A stretch of DNA of 64,000 nt from Yarrowia lipolytica (GCF_001761485.1 NC_090770.1:1612001-1676000); one strand, 5' to 3'; positions 52,174 through 63,080 are shown, counted from the stretch's first letter. Numbers and translations: made by a program. Notes: generated from the sequence alone by a model not told the origin.

Positions 52174-53292
52174 ATGTCTCTTGAGGCGATTCGATACGAC
52201 GAAAAGAACCACACGCTCACGATTCTGGACCAGCTCCGGCTGCCGCATGAGTCCGAGTACGTGCCCATCAACAACTCGGACGACGGCTGGAAGGCCATCA
52301 AAGACATGGTGGTGAGAGGAGCGCCCGCAATTGCAATTGTGGCGATTCTGTCGCTGGCAGTCGAGCTTGTGCACGGAGGCAAGGTGTCACGGGACCAGAC
52401 CCGCGCCGAGGTGGGCTCCTTCATTTCCGACCGTCTCGACTACCTCAACACCTCCCGTCCCACCGCCGTCAATCTGTCGGACGCGGTGGGCTCGTTCAAA
52501 AAGCTCGTCGAGACACAAACGGGCTCGGCCAGCGAGCTGATTGAGGCGTTCCTGTCCGCCTCCCACAAAATGCTGCTCGACGACGTGCAGGACAACAAGA
52601 ACATTGGCAAGTACGGACTCGAGTGGATCCAGAAGAACGTGCCCCAGGCCGCCAACGGACACAAAATCAGCGCCCTGACCATCTGCAACACGGGCTCCCT
52701 CGCCACCGCCGGCTACGGTACCGCTCTTGGTATTATTCGAGCTCTTCACGAGGCAGGAGTGCTGGAACGAGTCTATGCTCTCGAGACCCGGCCCTACAAC
52801 CAGGGCAGTCGTCTCACTGCCTACGAGCTCGTCCACGACGGTATCCCCGCCACCCTCGTGACCGACTCCATGGCTGCGGCTCTGTTGCGAAAGAACAAGG
52901 ACATTGGCGTCATCATTGTTGGTGCCGACCGAGTGGTCCTCAACGGAGACACTGCCAACAAGATTGGAACCTTCCAGCTGTCGATTCTGGCCAACCACTT
53001 TGACCGAAAGTTCATCGTGGCGGCTCCCACCACCTCCATTGACGTTCAGACCAAGTCTGGAGAAGATATTGAGATTGAGGAGCGACCTGCCATTGAGCTG
53101 ACGCAGGTCAAGGGCGTCGATGCCAACAAGCAGCCCCTCACCGTGTCTGTGGCTGCTCCTGGAATCGAGGTCTGGAACCCTGCCTTTGATTACGCTCCCT
53201 ACAAGCTCATTGATACTATTGTCACGGAGAAGGGTGTTGCAGAGAAGACTGGCGGGGAGTTCAACCTCAAGGAGTTCAAGTCGGCCAACTAG
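52174..53292 (+). CDS. MRI1: Methylthioribose-1-phosphate isomerase
   Basis: A 372-residue enzyme of the methionine salvage pathway that converts 5-methylthioribose-1-phosphate to 5-methylthioribulose-1-phosphate. It belongs to the eIF2B alpha/beta/delta-like superfamily. Family signatures: VVRGAPAIAIVA (about 46-57); the catalytic Cys171 in TICNTGSLATAGYGTALG; ETRPYNQGSRLTAYEL (about 204-219); and the catalytic Asp252 in VGADRVVLNGDTANKIGT. Length agrees with Mri1 proteins (about 370-410). Cys and Asp together distinguish it from true eIF2B subunits. Uninterrupted, no intron. The start ATG follows CACACA and is the first in frame. GC-biased codons produce a long empty frame opposite. Confidence 0.97.
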   Translation: MSLEAIRYDEKNHTLTILDQLRLPHESEYVPINNSDDGWKAIKDMVVRGAPAIAIVAILSLAVELVHGGKVSRDQTRAEVGSFISDRLDYLNTSRPTAVNLSDAVGSFKKLVETQTGSASELIEAFLSASHKMLLDDVQDNKNIGKYGLEWIQKNVPQAANGHKISALTICNTGSLATAGYGTALGIIRALHEAGVLERVYALETRPYNQGSRLTAYELVHDGIPATLVTDSMAAALLRKNKDIGVIIVGADRVVLNGDTANKIGTFQLSILANHFDRKFIVAAPTTSIDVQTKSGEDIEIEERPAIELTQVKGVDANKQPLTVSVAAPGIEVWNPAFDYAPYKLIDTIVTEKGVAEKTGGEFNLKEFKSAN

Positions 53293-54107
53293 ACTAGTCA
53301 ATGGACGGTCTTTTCATAATGATACATTTTCAGTAATGCGCGAAGACGCTCCCGAACCATGATCACACTCAGTAGAGAGTAGCTGTCGTTGCCCAACTTT
53401 CCAGTCCTTATGATTCTACGGTCACTAATATGGCAATACAAGTACATGAAAACACCATTTCTCCAAGTGTTTTTCTCAAAAAGATATAACGGACTTGAGG
53501 GTGATGAAAGTTGCGAGATAGTCGTTGGTCGTGGTAGATGAATGGATATAAATAGAAGGGTTTTACGGTCTTATTGGCGATTGGAAGTTAATGTATGCTG
53601 AAGTAGTGCCATATCGTACTTCAGTCGCGGTGCGGTCGGTAATGTACTTGTAAGTCGAACGAAATAAATAGACCGTGCTTTCAGCTACTGTACTGTGAGT
53701 GGTATGTGTTGAAAACCTGCCGGGTAAGGTCTCAAATCTGTGTTGTTTCCTAGAAGAGATTTTGTGCAAATGATATGACATATTGAAGGACTGCTGGAGC
53801 TTTTTCTCTAGGTCTCAGTGATGTTAGACTGGCTTGGTGGTTGTGTTAATAACTCTGTGAGTTGATATTGACGGTTGATGGTTGATGGTTGGTGGTTCAA
53901 TGGGTTAATGGTTCAATGGGTTAATGGTTCAATGAGTTAATGGTTCAATGAGTTAATGGTTCAATGAGTTAATGGGTTAACGGGTTAGTGTTCAATGGGT
54001 TAATTGCGGTGTTTGGAGGTCGTTAGGAAGTCCTGCTAAGTCGATTCAGTTTCAATGTCTGTTGTAAGCCATATCTGTTGTAAGGGATTCAGGTCCCGTT
54101 CTTTTTA
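53293..54107. other. Intergenic with 16-base minisatellite
   Basis: 3' regions of MRI1 and the RNase H-like gene. No gene; the main feature is the GGTTCAATGRGTTAAT minisatellite at 53894-54005. Confidence 0.6.
53894..54005. repeat. Minisatellite GGTTCAATGRGTTAAT
   Basis: Six to seven consecutive 16-base units, first with GGG then with GAG in the middle, degenerating at the right end (GGGTTAACGGGTTAGTG). Confidence 0.9.
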
Positions 54108-56114
54108 TCATCGCCAGGGCCAGAAAAACTGCTTGTGACGAAGTATCCGGGTCTTCATCTTCAACCTAGCCTCGTGGGCCAGATCGTCGGCGATATGGCT
54201 ACCTTTGGCTGGCGAATGGCGATTGGCGTAGGTGATTCGGATCTTTTTAGGCAGGAGACGGTCCTTGAGAAACATGGCCTCGTCGACCAGCCTCTGCACC
54301 TCCCGCGGAGGGGAGTCAAAGTGACTAGGAAGACCGTAGCCGTTGGCGAGATCGCAGGCGGTCACACTGTCGTTGAAGATCTCGTAGTTAAGGCGAGGTC
54401 GATGCTGCAGCTTTCGAAGGGCCATTACAATGGCCATGAGCTTGGTCTCGAGGGGGCTTTCGGCGTGGCAGGGCATTCCCTCATTCCCGGGGTCCTGGTC
54501 GTCAAACCAAACACCGATGCCACTGTTGTAATGATTACTTCCTTCCTTGATTGACTGGACTCCATTGGTGTAGACAGGACGGTATGAGTTGGCCTCGAGC
54601 CGGCGGAACTCGCGGAGCTTTTGGAGCAGACGACCGGTCAGGCACTCGGTAGGATTGGCGGACTCGGTTTTGGTGATTGCCAGCATCTCGTTGAGAGGAC
54701 AATCTTCAAAGGCGTGAGTGTACAGCTTCATGTCGCGGTTGTGACCAATTGAGACGCAAAGGGGACACCAATGGGGATTGTTCTTGATGATGTCCGTCAC
54801 GGCTTGTTTGGCATTTTTGATTTGTTCGATAGTGGTGTTAGACGAACCAGTCTGTTCAAGACTCTGCTTAGGAGCCCGTTCAGGAACCTTGCCTTTGTCG
54901 AAAAATGCCATGCTTCCATCACTGTCTTCCGATTTTCGAGAACTAGACTGGACACTCGGCTTCTTCCCTTCCAACATATCCTCATTGTGGTAGACCTCAT
55001 CAAGAGACGGTCGATTTTCCTCGAGATAATCTTCTTCCTTAATTTTCTTCTTCTGCTCCTCTTCTTCTTCTTCCTTCTTTTTCTTCTTCTTCTCCTCCTC
55101 CTTCTCCTCATCCTCCAGAGATCGTCGCCGCTTTGCGGTGGACACTTGCTGCTTGACTCCGTGTCTCCCAACTCCAAGATCCGACAAGTTAGTAGCTACA
55201 GACTGCGTGGGCTTGATCACCTTCCGTGAGGACTTTGTGTGAGCTTCGTGGATGTAGAGACCCCGCAGGATGTTCATCAGCTCGAAAACATCGAGGGAAC
55301 GCTTCTCCAGGTTGTACTTCTTCTTGAACCGGGGAGTCAGACACTTGATCAAGGTGGTAAGGAGACATCGGTGAACGTCGGAGGCTCCCGGATGGTCTCG
55401 AGGCTGGGCCAGGGGCTCGGGCGACTCGTCAATGAACTCAAGGAGCTTCTCGACGGTTTCAAATTGGTCCCAGAACTGCGCCTGGTTCAGACTCTGCAAG
55501 TTCTGGGCTCCAAAATAGAGCACAATTCGGTCAACGATGGATAGTCTGAACTTGGCCATGACATTTAGAATGGGCAAGGTTTTGTAGATTCGGTCCAGAG
55601 AGCGTCGCAGTAGGTCGTAATCTGCGGGATAGTTGATGTTTTCTTCAGGCAGGCCGATCAGGATATACTCCGAGACAGCTCCGGCAAATTGAAACTTGAT
55701 GAACGACTTCATCTCGTCAACAGAGGTAATTACGGGCTCGACAGCCTCGCAACTGAGCCGAAGAAGGGTCTTGCGAGCATCGTTCAGGTCTCGAAACGAC
55801 TGGATGAGCCAGTTCTGAACCGGTTTCACTGGAGACTGGGTGTCGGGGAAGGTGAGAAACCGCTCATAGATACCCTGGGTGAACGGCCCGAGGTTTCTTC
55901 GGGTCAGAAGGATGTGGCAACGGTCAGAGACAGTCCGACCGGTCGTTTCTTTGTATACATTTTGCATTTCGGCCATCACCAGCATCTCCGCCATGAGCTT
56001 GTACAGGGTGTGGATTCGGTAGCCGGGTTCTGGCAAAACTGCGTGGATGTTTGTCTCCGGAGGGTCGTGGAAAACAGAGCTGTCTTCTGGAGCATTTTCA
56101 GCGACAGAATTCAT
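54108..56114 (-). CDS. RNase H1-like domain protein with novel N-terminal region
   Basis: A 668-residue open frame from the ATG at 56114. The C-terminal domain (about 512-655) has an RNase HI-like fold: YTNG near 515, SGIGVWF, an ETKLMAIVMAL helix, EIFNDSVTACDLANG, and a final H-x-S-x-A-K-G-x-H-I-A-D-D-L-A segment. One of the four acidic positions is not acidic, so catalysis is doubtful. Residues 445-475 form a possible zinc knuckle (C450-x2-C453-x4-H458 ... H467, C472). Residues 330-362 are a solid K/E block, and 1-290 are helical without a recognised family. There is no reverse transcriptase or integrase. It could be a host RNase H1 paralogue that acquired other domains, or a gene derived from an old mobile element. 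A related broken copy lies at 58763-59709 on the same strand. Confidence 0.7.
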   Translation of the reverse strand: MNSVAENAPEDSSVFHDPPETNIHAVLPEPGYRIHTLYKLMAEMLVMAEMQNVYKETTGRTVSDRCHILLTRRNLGPFTQGIYERFLTFPDTQSPVKPVQNWLIQSFRDLNDARKTLLRLSCEAVEPVITSVDEMKSFIKFQFAGAVSEYILIGLPEENINYPADYDLLRRSLDRIYKTLPILNVMAKFRLSIVDRIVLYFGAQNLQSLNQAQFWDQFETVEKLLEFIDESPEPLAQPRDHPGASDVHRCLLTTLIKCLTPRFKKKYNLEKRSLDVFELMNILRGLYIHEAHTKSSRKVIKPTQSVATNLSDLGVGRHGVKQQVSTAKRRRSLEDEEKEEEKKKKKKEEEEEEQKKKIKEEDYLEENRPSLDEVYHNEDMLEGKKPSVQSSSRKSEDSDGSMAFFDKGKVPERAPKQSLEQTGSSNTTIEQIKNAKQAVTDIIKNNPHWCPLCVSIGHNRDMKLYTHAFEDCPLNEMLAITKTESANPTECLTGRLLQKLREFRRLEANSYRPVYTNGVQSIKEGSNHYNSGIGVWFDDQDPGNEGMPCHAESPLETKLMAIVMALRKLQHRPRLNYEIFNDSVTACDLANGYGLPSHFDSPPREVQRLVDEAMFLKDRLLPKKIRITYANRHSPAKGSHIADDLAHEARLKMKTRILRHKQFFWPWR

Positions 56115-58762
56115 TGCTGAATAGCAGGAGATGTCAGTTTGGGGGGTTTTCTGTTCGTTTTTTCTGTCGTTTTTTTTCGTTTTTTCTGTCGTTTTTTTCT
56201 GTCGTCTTCTGTATGTTTTTGGTTTCCGTGTCGTTTTTCAGATCGTTTTGGGCGGCTTCTGTCTTTTGGGGCTGATGTTTTTCGTGTGTAAATTGAAAAA
56301 TTGTCGTCCCGGAGGCGAGGTTCGAATCAGATATTCTCCATGTAATAGTGTAGGTCCACACTGAGTATTTGTTAACAGAGTATTAGTAGATACGAAAAAG
56401 TGTAAGCGGTACATTTATTTCGAGAGGTTCTTTTTCAGTGGAGTACTCCCCTCTTTCCCGGGCATGTGAACAGTGACGCCCCCCGGAAAACAAAAAGTCA
56501 AACACGCAAATATCTGCGGGAATTGGCTTATGGGATCCTGGAAGAATGGAGAGATCCCCCCGGTACTCAGGGCGCCACCCTGGGACATGTCCCAACAGGG
56601 TTTGCTTCAAATTCCTGAAGGAAGCCCAGGATGTGTTTCTACGATGGGACAACCGCCAGCACTTCAGATGAGGCGAGAGGTAGGACAGTAAGCAAGCGTA
56701 AAAGGGGCGGGGCCGAGGCCACCGGAGAACAGCAGTAGGGGGCGCGGTAGTCCACCACAGGGGGACGCAAACCAAAACCAAATGACAAGAAGAACCACAA
56801 GGGAGACGTTTTCAAAGGGCAATGCAAACGAAGGGGGCAATGGAAGGATTGAGATTAGAGAAGGAGACTGGAGTGGTTTTTCCCGATGAACGAAACAAAC
56901 ACGCGAGGGTATGTGGACCAACATACAACACGGACTGAACCCAGGTTTTTTACAATTTTTTTTTACTGGGAAATAGGTACGTGCCAAGTTGGCAATGACA
57001 CTAAAACGTGTTTAATTAAGTAATATTTCGTGTAAGCGTACATTCATTTCAAAGGTTATTCTTTTTCACAGCAAAAGTTTATAATTAAATGAATGTATAT
57101 GCAGAAAAAAAAAAAATTTTTCAAAGCAAAGTTATAATTTTTGAATGTATATGCAGAAAGAAAAAAAAGGAGGAGTAGGAGGAGGGTACCGGCCTGGACC
57201 TTCATAAAGAATCGGCTAGGATGTGGACTACGTGTCGTCTTACTAAGCAAAAATAAGATCAAGCCCCTTTATAGTCGTTTTGAAACAAAGAAAGTCGCTT
57301 ATTTCGGTTAGACGAATACGAATACGGTCTTGGCGTTAGATTCAAAATATTTCCGTCCCAAAACAGAGCTCAAAAACAGCAACTAACCGTGTGGTTGCGT
57401 CAGTAGAGCGACTGAGATGATGTACTGAGATGATGGATACGTTCTGGGGCAAACGTGGTACTATGTCACCAAGTAAAAGCCGTACGGTAATGACTGTACT
57501 ACGAGTAGGTTGATCGACAGCATGTGGGAAGATATGTTGAAGGTAATACCCGGTAGGCTAATACCTGGCCACTTCCTCATTTAATGATGAGAGGTCACGT
57601 AGTGATGAGAGGAACCAGCTTGGTCGTAGACGAGATGTCCATCCTGTAGATAGGATGGTATTATCTTTTTCAAGTGAATGAGCAAGCACACACCAGAAGG
57701 GTTTGTGCTATTATCGGAACGTGGTGTCTCTGGAAGTGAGTTGTAAGTCGTTACATGAACTATACATGAACTATATCCAATCAACAATACTTAGGATCTT
57801 CAAGAAGATAGAATGCAGTTGCTTCTCTGGCGCAATGTGTGGTTGTAGCTCGGACCTTTCAATGCGATGACATGATTCGAGATGAGCTGATAACTGAGTC
57901 TACAATGTGACATCTGGTAGTATTCTAGTCTGCTTATATTCTGTAGATTTCAATGCAATGTATTACATACGTCATAAATAATGAGTCTCCTATTGTACCT
58001 CTGACAGTGAGGTATCAGTCGAAGAGTAGATTGAGTGTCGGACTGTGAAGAGGGGATGGCTGATTGTAATGTGACGTTAGCGTGAGTAATTTGGGTAATT
58101 CGGGTCGAGTTGAGCAGATATATCTTTAGAAAGTCGTTCATGTTGAATCTGTTGTGAACGCATGAACCAGTCGTACTTGATCAGTTGGCGCTTGACCGTA
58201 CTGTCCTTTCTTAGGGCGTCCGACTACATACTGTTCAAGGCATAATATGGACCTGGCAGGGACTAATCCAAGGTGTCGTCGTGATGAAGCCAGACCAAAA
58301 AGAACTAAAAGGAACTCTCCTGTGAACACAGGTTTGTGGACGCCTCAAAACTTCTCTTACTCAATACAATTACCACAACTCATTGGTTCTTCAGTCATTG
58401 CTCCTCTCGTCCAACTCGCCTAGGAATGTTCCCTCAGATAGAACACTTCTCGTCACGAATGTGCACCATACACACCATTCTATCACCTATATCGATCTAC
58501 AAAAAAAACTCGGGTACCGTGCCAATGTTCATTTCTACACACCTATCACTGGAATGTATAGAGGAGCCTCTTAAGGGCCCAACATACATACCTTTGATAG
58601 GTTTTGTAGACGTTTACGCTGTCAGTACAGTACATACGTACCAACAAGTCGCCTTGGAAGCATTTTTGGCGGAAAGACTGGCTCCAAAGGAACATCCAAC
58701 CTATCCAGAGAGATGGGATGAGCAACCATTCAGCCAAAAATACCACCAAGACGACGACTCAG
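56115..58762. other. 2.6 kb intergenic region, no supported gene
   Basis: Promoter side of the RNase H-like gene: a T/C-rich TTTTTTCTGTCG repeat (56150-56210). A near-duplicate ATTNAATGAATGTATATGCAGAAA segment appears twice at 57075-57160. A purine-rich GGAGGAGTAGGAGGAGGG lies at 57169. A B-box-like GAGGTTCGAATC near 56313 has no tRNA fold around it. Short frames show no domain. Confidence 0.55.
57068..57165. repeat. Tandem duplication of about 48 bases
   Basis: Two adjacent copies of a segment containing AGCAAA(A)GTTTATAATT...GAATGTATATGCAGAAA followed by A-runs. Non-coding. Confidence 0.7.
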
Positions 58763-59709
58763 TTAGTAATTAACCCAGACTCTAGGCCCGGAGGTTCCTT
58801 GGCCCATCAAATGTCGGAGAGCTCCATTCACACAGGGATAGTCCTGTTTGAAGCAGCTCTTTCGGCCCATGTTGGCAAGGTAATGGGCACGTTCGTTTCC
58901 AGGGTCCCCATTGTGTCCCAGAACCCTCAGAAGAAAGATTGTCGCGTTGGATCGCTGTTTGTACTGGCGAATCTTGTCGACGGTAGACCTGAATCGGCAG
59001 TAGTTGAGACACGAGATGTTGACGAGATCGATGGCCGTCTGGCAATCGCAGTGAATCTCATAGATTCGTCCGTCCTGGCGGTCACAGGTGATTCTATACG
59101 CATCTACAAGGGCCTGTAATTCTGCCTGCTGGGAACACTGGTTTCCTCCTCGAAGAGAGGCAGCCACGTTGTCAGGATGGTTCTCTCCGAACCAAACTCC
59201 GTACCCACTGTAGCCTTCCTTGCCCGCGGTCCGTTGGTATAAGTGTGCGACCCGTCGGTGTACACCTTGTAGATCCTTTCTCCAAAGACAGACAGATAGC
59301 TGTTATCGGAGGTGTTGTAGGTCTGGAACACGGTGCTTCCCATAAACTCTTCGGCAGCTTCTCGCGACTCGAACCGGTGGACGTCGCTGTGTCGGTTGGC
59401 GTGGTTCTGAGCCACTCTGTAGTTATCTTATATCCCTGGATAGTTACAATACTTGACCATCCAGAGATACGTGGGATAGGCCGGAGCTGGTGAGGTGATA
59501 GGAGGCACCTCCTCCTCAGACGCCTGTGTTGTGACGGTCAAAGTTGGTGAAGTGATAGGAGACACCATAAGAGACACCTCCTCCCCAGACGCCCGTGTTG
59601 TGACGGACGTATCTGAGAGTGCTTCAGGTCCAGGGACAGAAGGGGTGTGGGAGACGTCAAGCTCGACAAAAGTCACATTCAGAGGCGTCGAGGAGCTGAC
59701 TGGGGTCAC
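58763..59709 (-). pseudogene. RNase H1-like pseudogene (hybrid-binding plus RNase H domains)
   Basis: From the right: a Thr/Ser/Pro-rich stretch with a duplicated unit of about 22 residues (VTT-x-AS-x-EEV...SPITSPTLT), then a segment like the RNase H1 hybrid-binding domain (YPGI..., ending HRFESREAAEEFM), then an RNase HI domain with KVYTDGS, QQAELQALVD, IHCDCQTAIDLV and HNGDPGNERAHYLAN. All four acidic catalytic positions are recognisable. The parts lie in more than one frame, with about two interruptions, so no full-length protein can be made. Domain order is that of eukaryotic RNase H1, which degrades RNA in RNA-DNA hybrids. Resemblance to 54108-56114 suggests an RNase H1-like family in this genome. 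The functional RNH1 is presumably elsewhere. Confidence 0.7.
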
Positions 59710-61485
59710 AGGACTGTCTGGCGATTCAGGGAGTCTGAGATGTCCGATTCCAAAGTGTCAGGCAAGTCTGGTGGAACCGCTGTCATGAAATCCATGCCAA
59801 CGACCAGTGCCATAATTGTGGACAGCATAATTTTGAAGTTTCTGAAGCAGAAAGGGTGCATTTTGTTTCCTGTTGACCCTAGACAGACAGCTCTCTAGTT
59901 TTATAAACATCGATGGAGTGTTAACTCGGTCCCTCCACGCCCACCCATCATGCTCTCTGGCAGCCATGTTGTAGAGTTTCAGACCCGTATTCAGATCCAG
60001 TAACAGGCTTTAGACTACCTCTAGTATGATACCGTAAACTAGCTGGTGTCTCACTGTGTTTCAGTAGCAAACGTCGAGTAGACGAGTGTGGATATCGATA
60101 CAAGATCCGTTTTCGACCGGTGTTTTGGGGTGTTTCCGGACGTGGCTGTGGTTATCGCGTTACGCCCGTTTCAGGACGCGACCGTCAACTGAACCCTTCC
60201 GTTCACGGGAAACTTTCAGACACACTAGCACGGTGACATGGCCGGAAAGTTCACTGAGAATTCAAAATGGGGTGGAATGCGACTTGGTGAGAAGTATAAT
60301 GGAGTGCGTGCGATACGCACTGGAGCCATGACAGACACGCACGGAGTCTCGCCGCAAACAAAGACATATCGCCAGATAGTTGCACCCATTTTCCATCGAC
60401 TGTATCATCTCCACGGCTTGGTGGTTCTGCAGAATGTACGTTATCTACGCAAGTTCTCTTATCCGCCTGCATGTCAACTCTATGGTCCAATGGGGAGTTT
60501 CAGATGGGTATCGTAGCGGTTGGAGTGAGTGGATGTTGAACGATTCGAATGTAAGGATTTGGTTGTTGAAAACGGCGTGTGTCCCGGAAAGGGCCGTCTT
60601 GTTCATCCCATGTGGAATCATACTTGGTTGAACATGATACTAATCGTTTGACAGTTACCAATGATCCCTAACCCCCAATTGGTGGTTCAATTCTGGTCCC
60701 GGACTCCAGCTGAGTCTACTTGTAGATTGACCCTGTGTCTATACGCTTGTCTGGGTTTTTCTTGTGGTCGATGGTGTGGCGTGGATGTTCAGCGTTACTG
60801 TCCTGAACATTCGACCAACCCCAGACTCGGATGTATTCATTAGGGACCGGAGTAGTCGTTGTGAAGATTCCTAGACATTAGGGACAGGGTAGTTATTGCG
60901 CATCTTCCTAGTCATGATAAGTAATCGTTGCTGGTCTTCCACTGGAACCAGAGAAGTCATTGCCGAATGGAGAAGAGGAGATCAACTACCACTGCTCCAT
61001 TCAGGCCGTGTTTCCTCGTCGCTCAGCAGCTTCCAGCTTTGTCGCTGTCAGTTGATCTCCTACCATGGATGGAAGAAGCAAGACCAGGACAACCAGCGGC
61101 AAAAGCGAAATGTCCAACAGCGACAGACTGCAGAAGGGCAGGAAGCCATAACTCCTACATATACCAGGGATTGAAGCCTCCTGCGAGATTCACATGGACT
61201 ATATCTAAACGGGGAGCGACACAACTGCCGGTAACATTCTCTGGAATCATTCTCCAAGTTATTTCTCCTTCTGGAGACATCTACTACTCTCCCATCTACA
61301 ACAAGAACAGCAGACTGTATGTCTCTTCCGACTAGGGACCTGCGCAGGAGGTCAACGCCATGAGATCCCAGATTTCTACCAATGTCAGTTCGTTGACGCC
61401 CAGTCCCTACAGGTTGCAACTCTTGGCCAAAGCGTCATCAGCTCGGGTCAGCCTATACAGAGGGTTGGATGATTCTCTCAAGCCA

Positions 61486-61523
61486 GACTCAACTAGACTC
61501 AACTAGACTCAACTAGACTCCAT
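61486..61523. repeat. 10-base tandem repeat AGACTCAACT
   Basis: Nearly four exact consecutive units in non-coding DNA. Confidence 0.9.
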
Positions 61524-61892
61524 ATCTCACTCTTCAGAACAACCACAATGTGTTCAGACGCGGTCAACTTCGGGTTCTGTCTGAAACGTTCAGCACAATC
61601 CAGCTGATGGTATCTCCGCAGCATTGCTGATGAGAAAGAGGAACACCATGACTCTCGTACTTTGAATTCGGGAACAAGCAGTTCCTTGAGATGGACATTC
61701 AAGTCGCCATTCAGACCGCCTTTGTCGGTCCACGGCCGATTCCCATTGGAAAAGTCCACGAGATGATGTAAACAAGTGGTTTCTCCGTCACCGGAGCATC
61801 TCATACTGAACGGTTTACCCGTTATATCGCCCTAGCTGCTCATCATGGTTATCGAGAGAACAATACACCTCTCAGCTGTAGCAATTTACGAC

Positions 61893-62032
61893 AACACACT
61901 GGTTCTTATTCTCTTCCGACAATACACTGGTTCTCATTCTCTTCCGACAATACACTGGTTGTCATTCTCTTCCGACAATACACTGGTTGTCATTCTCTTC
62001 CGACAATACACTGGTTGTCATTCTCTTCCTGC
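61893..62032. repeat. 28-base minisatellite
   Basis: Five copies of a unit containing ACAATACACTGGTT followed by STCATTCTCTTCCG, the middle ones almost identical, about 120 bases downstream of the LSM1 stop codon. Confidence 0.9.
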
Positions 62033-62148
62033 GACGTACAATACCAAATACAAAACCGGTGTTACAATACACACTGAAGAACTTGCAGCTACCGCTCTCT
62101 TCATTACCCCCTCCAACCCCTCAACTCCCACTCCATTGCAATACATTT

Positions 62149-62798
62149 CTAAATACCCATGAGAAGCTCGTTTTTGGCCTTGATTTCCTTTGCCTCCTTT
62201 TGCATTGTCTTGAGAGCCAGTTTCTTGGCCTCGGCAAACTCCACCTTTTTGTATCCATTCACAGTGACGCCATTCTTCTCCTCGTAGTCAATAGCCGCCA
62301 GATCCTCGTCCAGGTTCACCTCGCCCATGAGCTCCACGTTCTCTCCTCGAATGATGTACGTGCCTCGGTACTCCTCTCCGTACACCTTTTCGGGCACGGC
62401 AAAGTACTTTTCGTAAGTGTCCTGAAGCACCAGGTTGGCAAACTGGTCGAACGATCGCAGAATGCCGAAAAACTTGCGGCCTCCTCGTAGAGTCACCACC
62501 ACTTTTCCTGCGTTAGTTCGGTCTGTGAGTAGCGAGGTGAGATCCAGTGCTTGGTGGCGTCGCGGTGAGACAGTGGTTGGAATTGAATCAAAGTACCGCA
62601 GTTCATCCCAACAAACCACCGCAACACCCCACCACCAACCACCCGCAACACATCCACGTTCACCAAGGTATCAACTCGACTCCAGCCTTCCATCTGTCTA
62701 TCAACCAAGGGTAATCACTCACGATCAATAACCGGCAGCAGAGCCGCGGCTGTGGTGAAGGCCTGAGATGGCAATAATCCATCTTCTCTGGTCTCCAT
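62149..62798 (-). CDS. LSM1: LSM1, cytoplasmic mRNA decay Sm-like protein, spliced
   Basis: A subunit specific to the Lsm1-7 ring, which binds the 3' end of deadenylated mRNA with Pat1 and promotes decapping in P-bodies. Exon 1 is 62798-62723. The intron 62722-62508 (215 bases) begins GTGAGT and ends CTAACGCAG. Exon 2 is 62507-62149. The spliced protein has 144 residues. The join restores FTTAAALLPVIDRKVVVTLR, which aligns with S. cerevisiae Lsm1 TTTAAIVSSVDRKIFVLLR. Sm motif 1 is FDQFANLVLQD (45-55); Sm motif 2 is IRGENV (79-84). A Lys-rich C-terminal helix (about 112-140), important for RNA binding in Lsm1, follows. The unspliced frame begins at a non-ATG codon inside the intron, so splicing is required. 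Confidence 0.96.
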
Positions 62799-63080
62799 GG
62801 CGTTTTTTTGCTGTTCTTTGAGACGTGGTGATAGTGGTGATCTGGTCAGGAAGCATTTGGGCGCATGGTGGAGGTTAGGGTTGGGACCAGGCCTGATGCG
62901 GATGTGGGGTTAGGGTATGTATAAGTAATCATCACCCCCAAACTACTAAAAGTACGGGTACTGTACTGTACTGTACTGCACTGTACTGTACTCGTACACC
63001 TCATCCTCCATCATTAATCATTATTCATTATTTCATCAATACTACCGTTGTAGATACCTCCGTTTTGGCTGTGTGTTTGT
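62799..63080. other. LSM1-VPS5 intergenic spacer
   Basis: 282 bases carrying a run of TACTG units (62958-62992) and two GGTTAGGG words near 62874 and 62911 (too isolated to be telomeric). It serves as the LSM1 promoter and the VPS5 3' region. Confidence 0.6.
62958..62992. repeat. TACTG tandem repeat
   Basis: GTACTGTACTGTACTGCACTG-type units; an extended form of the word TACTGTAC seen in many intergenic regions of this window. Confidence 0.85.

Larger units (their letters stand above)
59710..62148. other. 2.4 kb intergenic region with minisatellites
   Basis: No supported gene; short frames at 60238-60516 and 60928-61419 lack domain features. It contains AGACTCAACT tandem units (61486-61523) and a 28-base minisatellite (61893-62032). 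The sequence CAACCAATTGTC-type words are otherwise unremarkable. Confidence 0.5.

Noticed and set aside
52387-53301. 304-codon frame antisense to MRI1
   Set aside because: Shadow of the biased MRI1 coding strand.
56300-56340. Possible tRNA fragment around GAGGTTCGAATC
   Set aside because: B-box-like word only; flanking bases do not form a T stem and no other arm is present.
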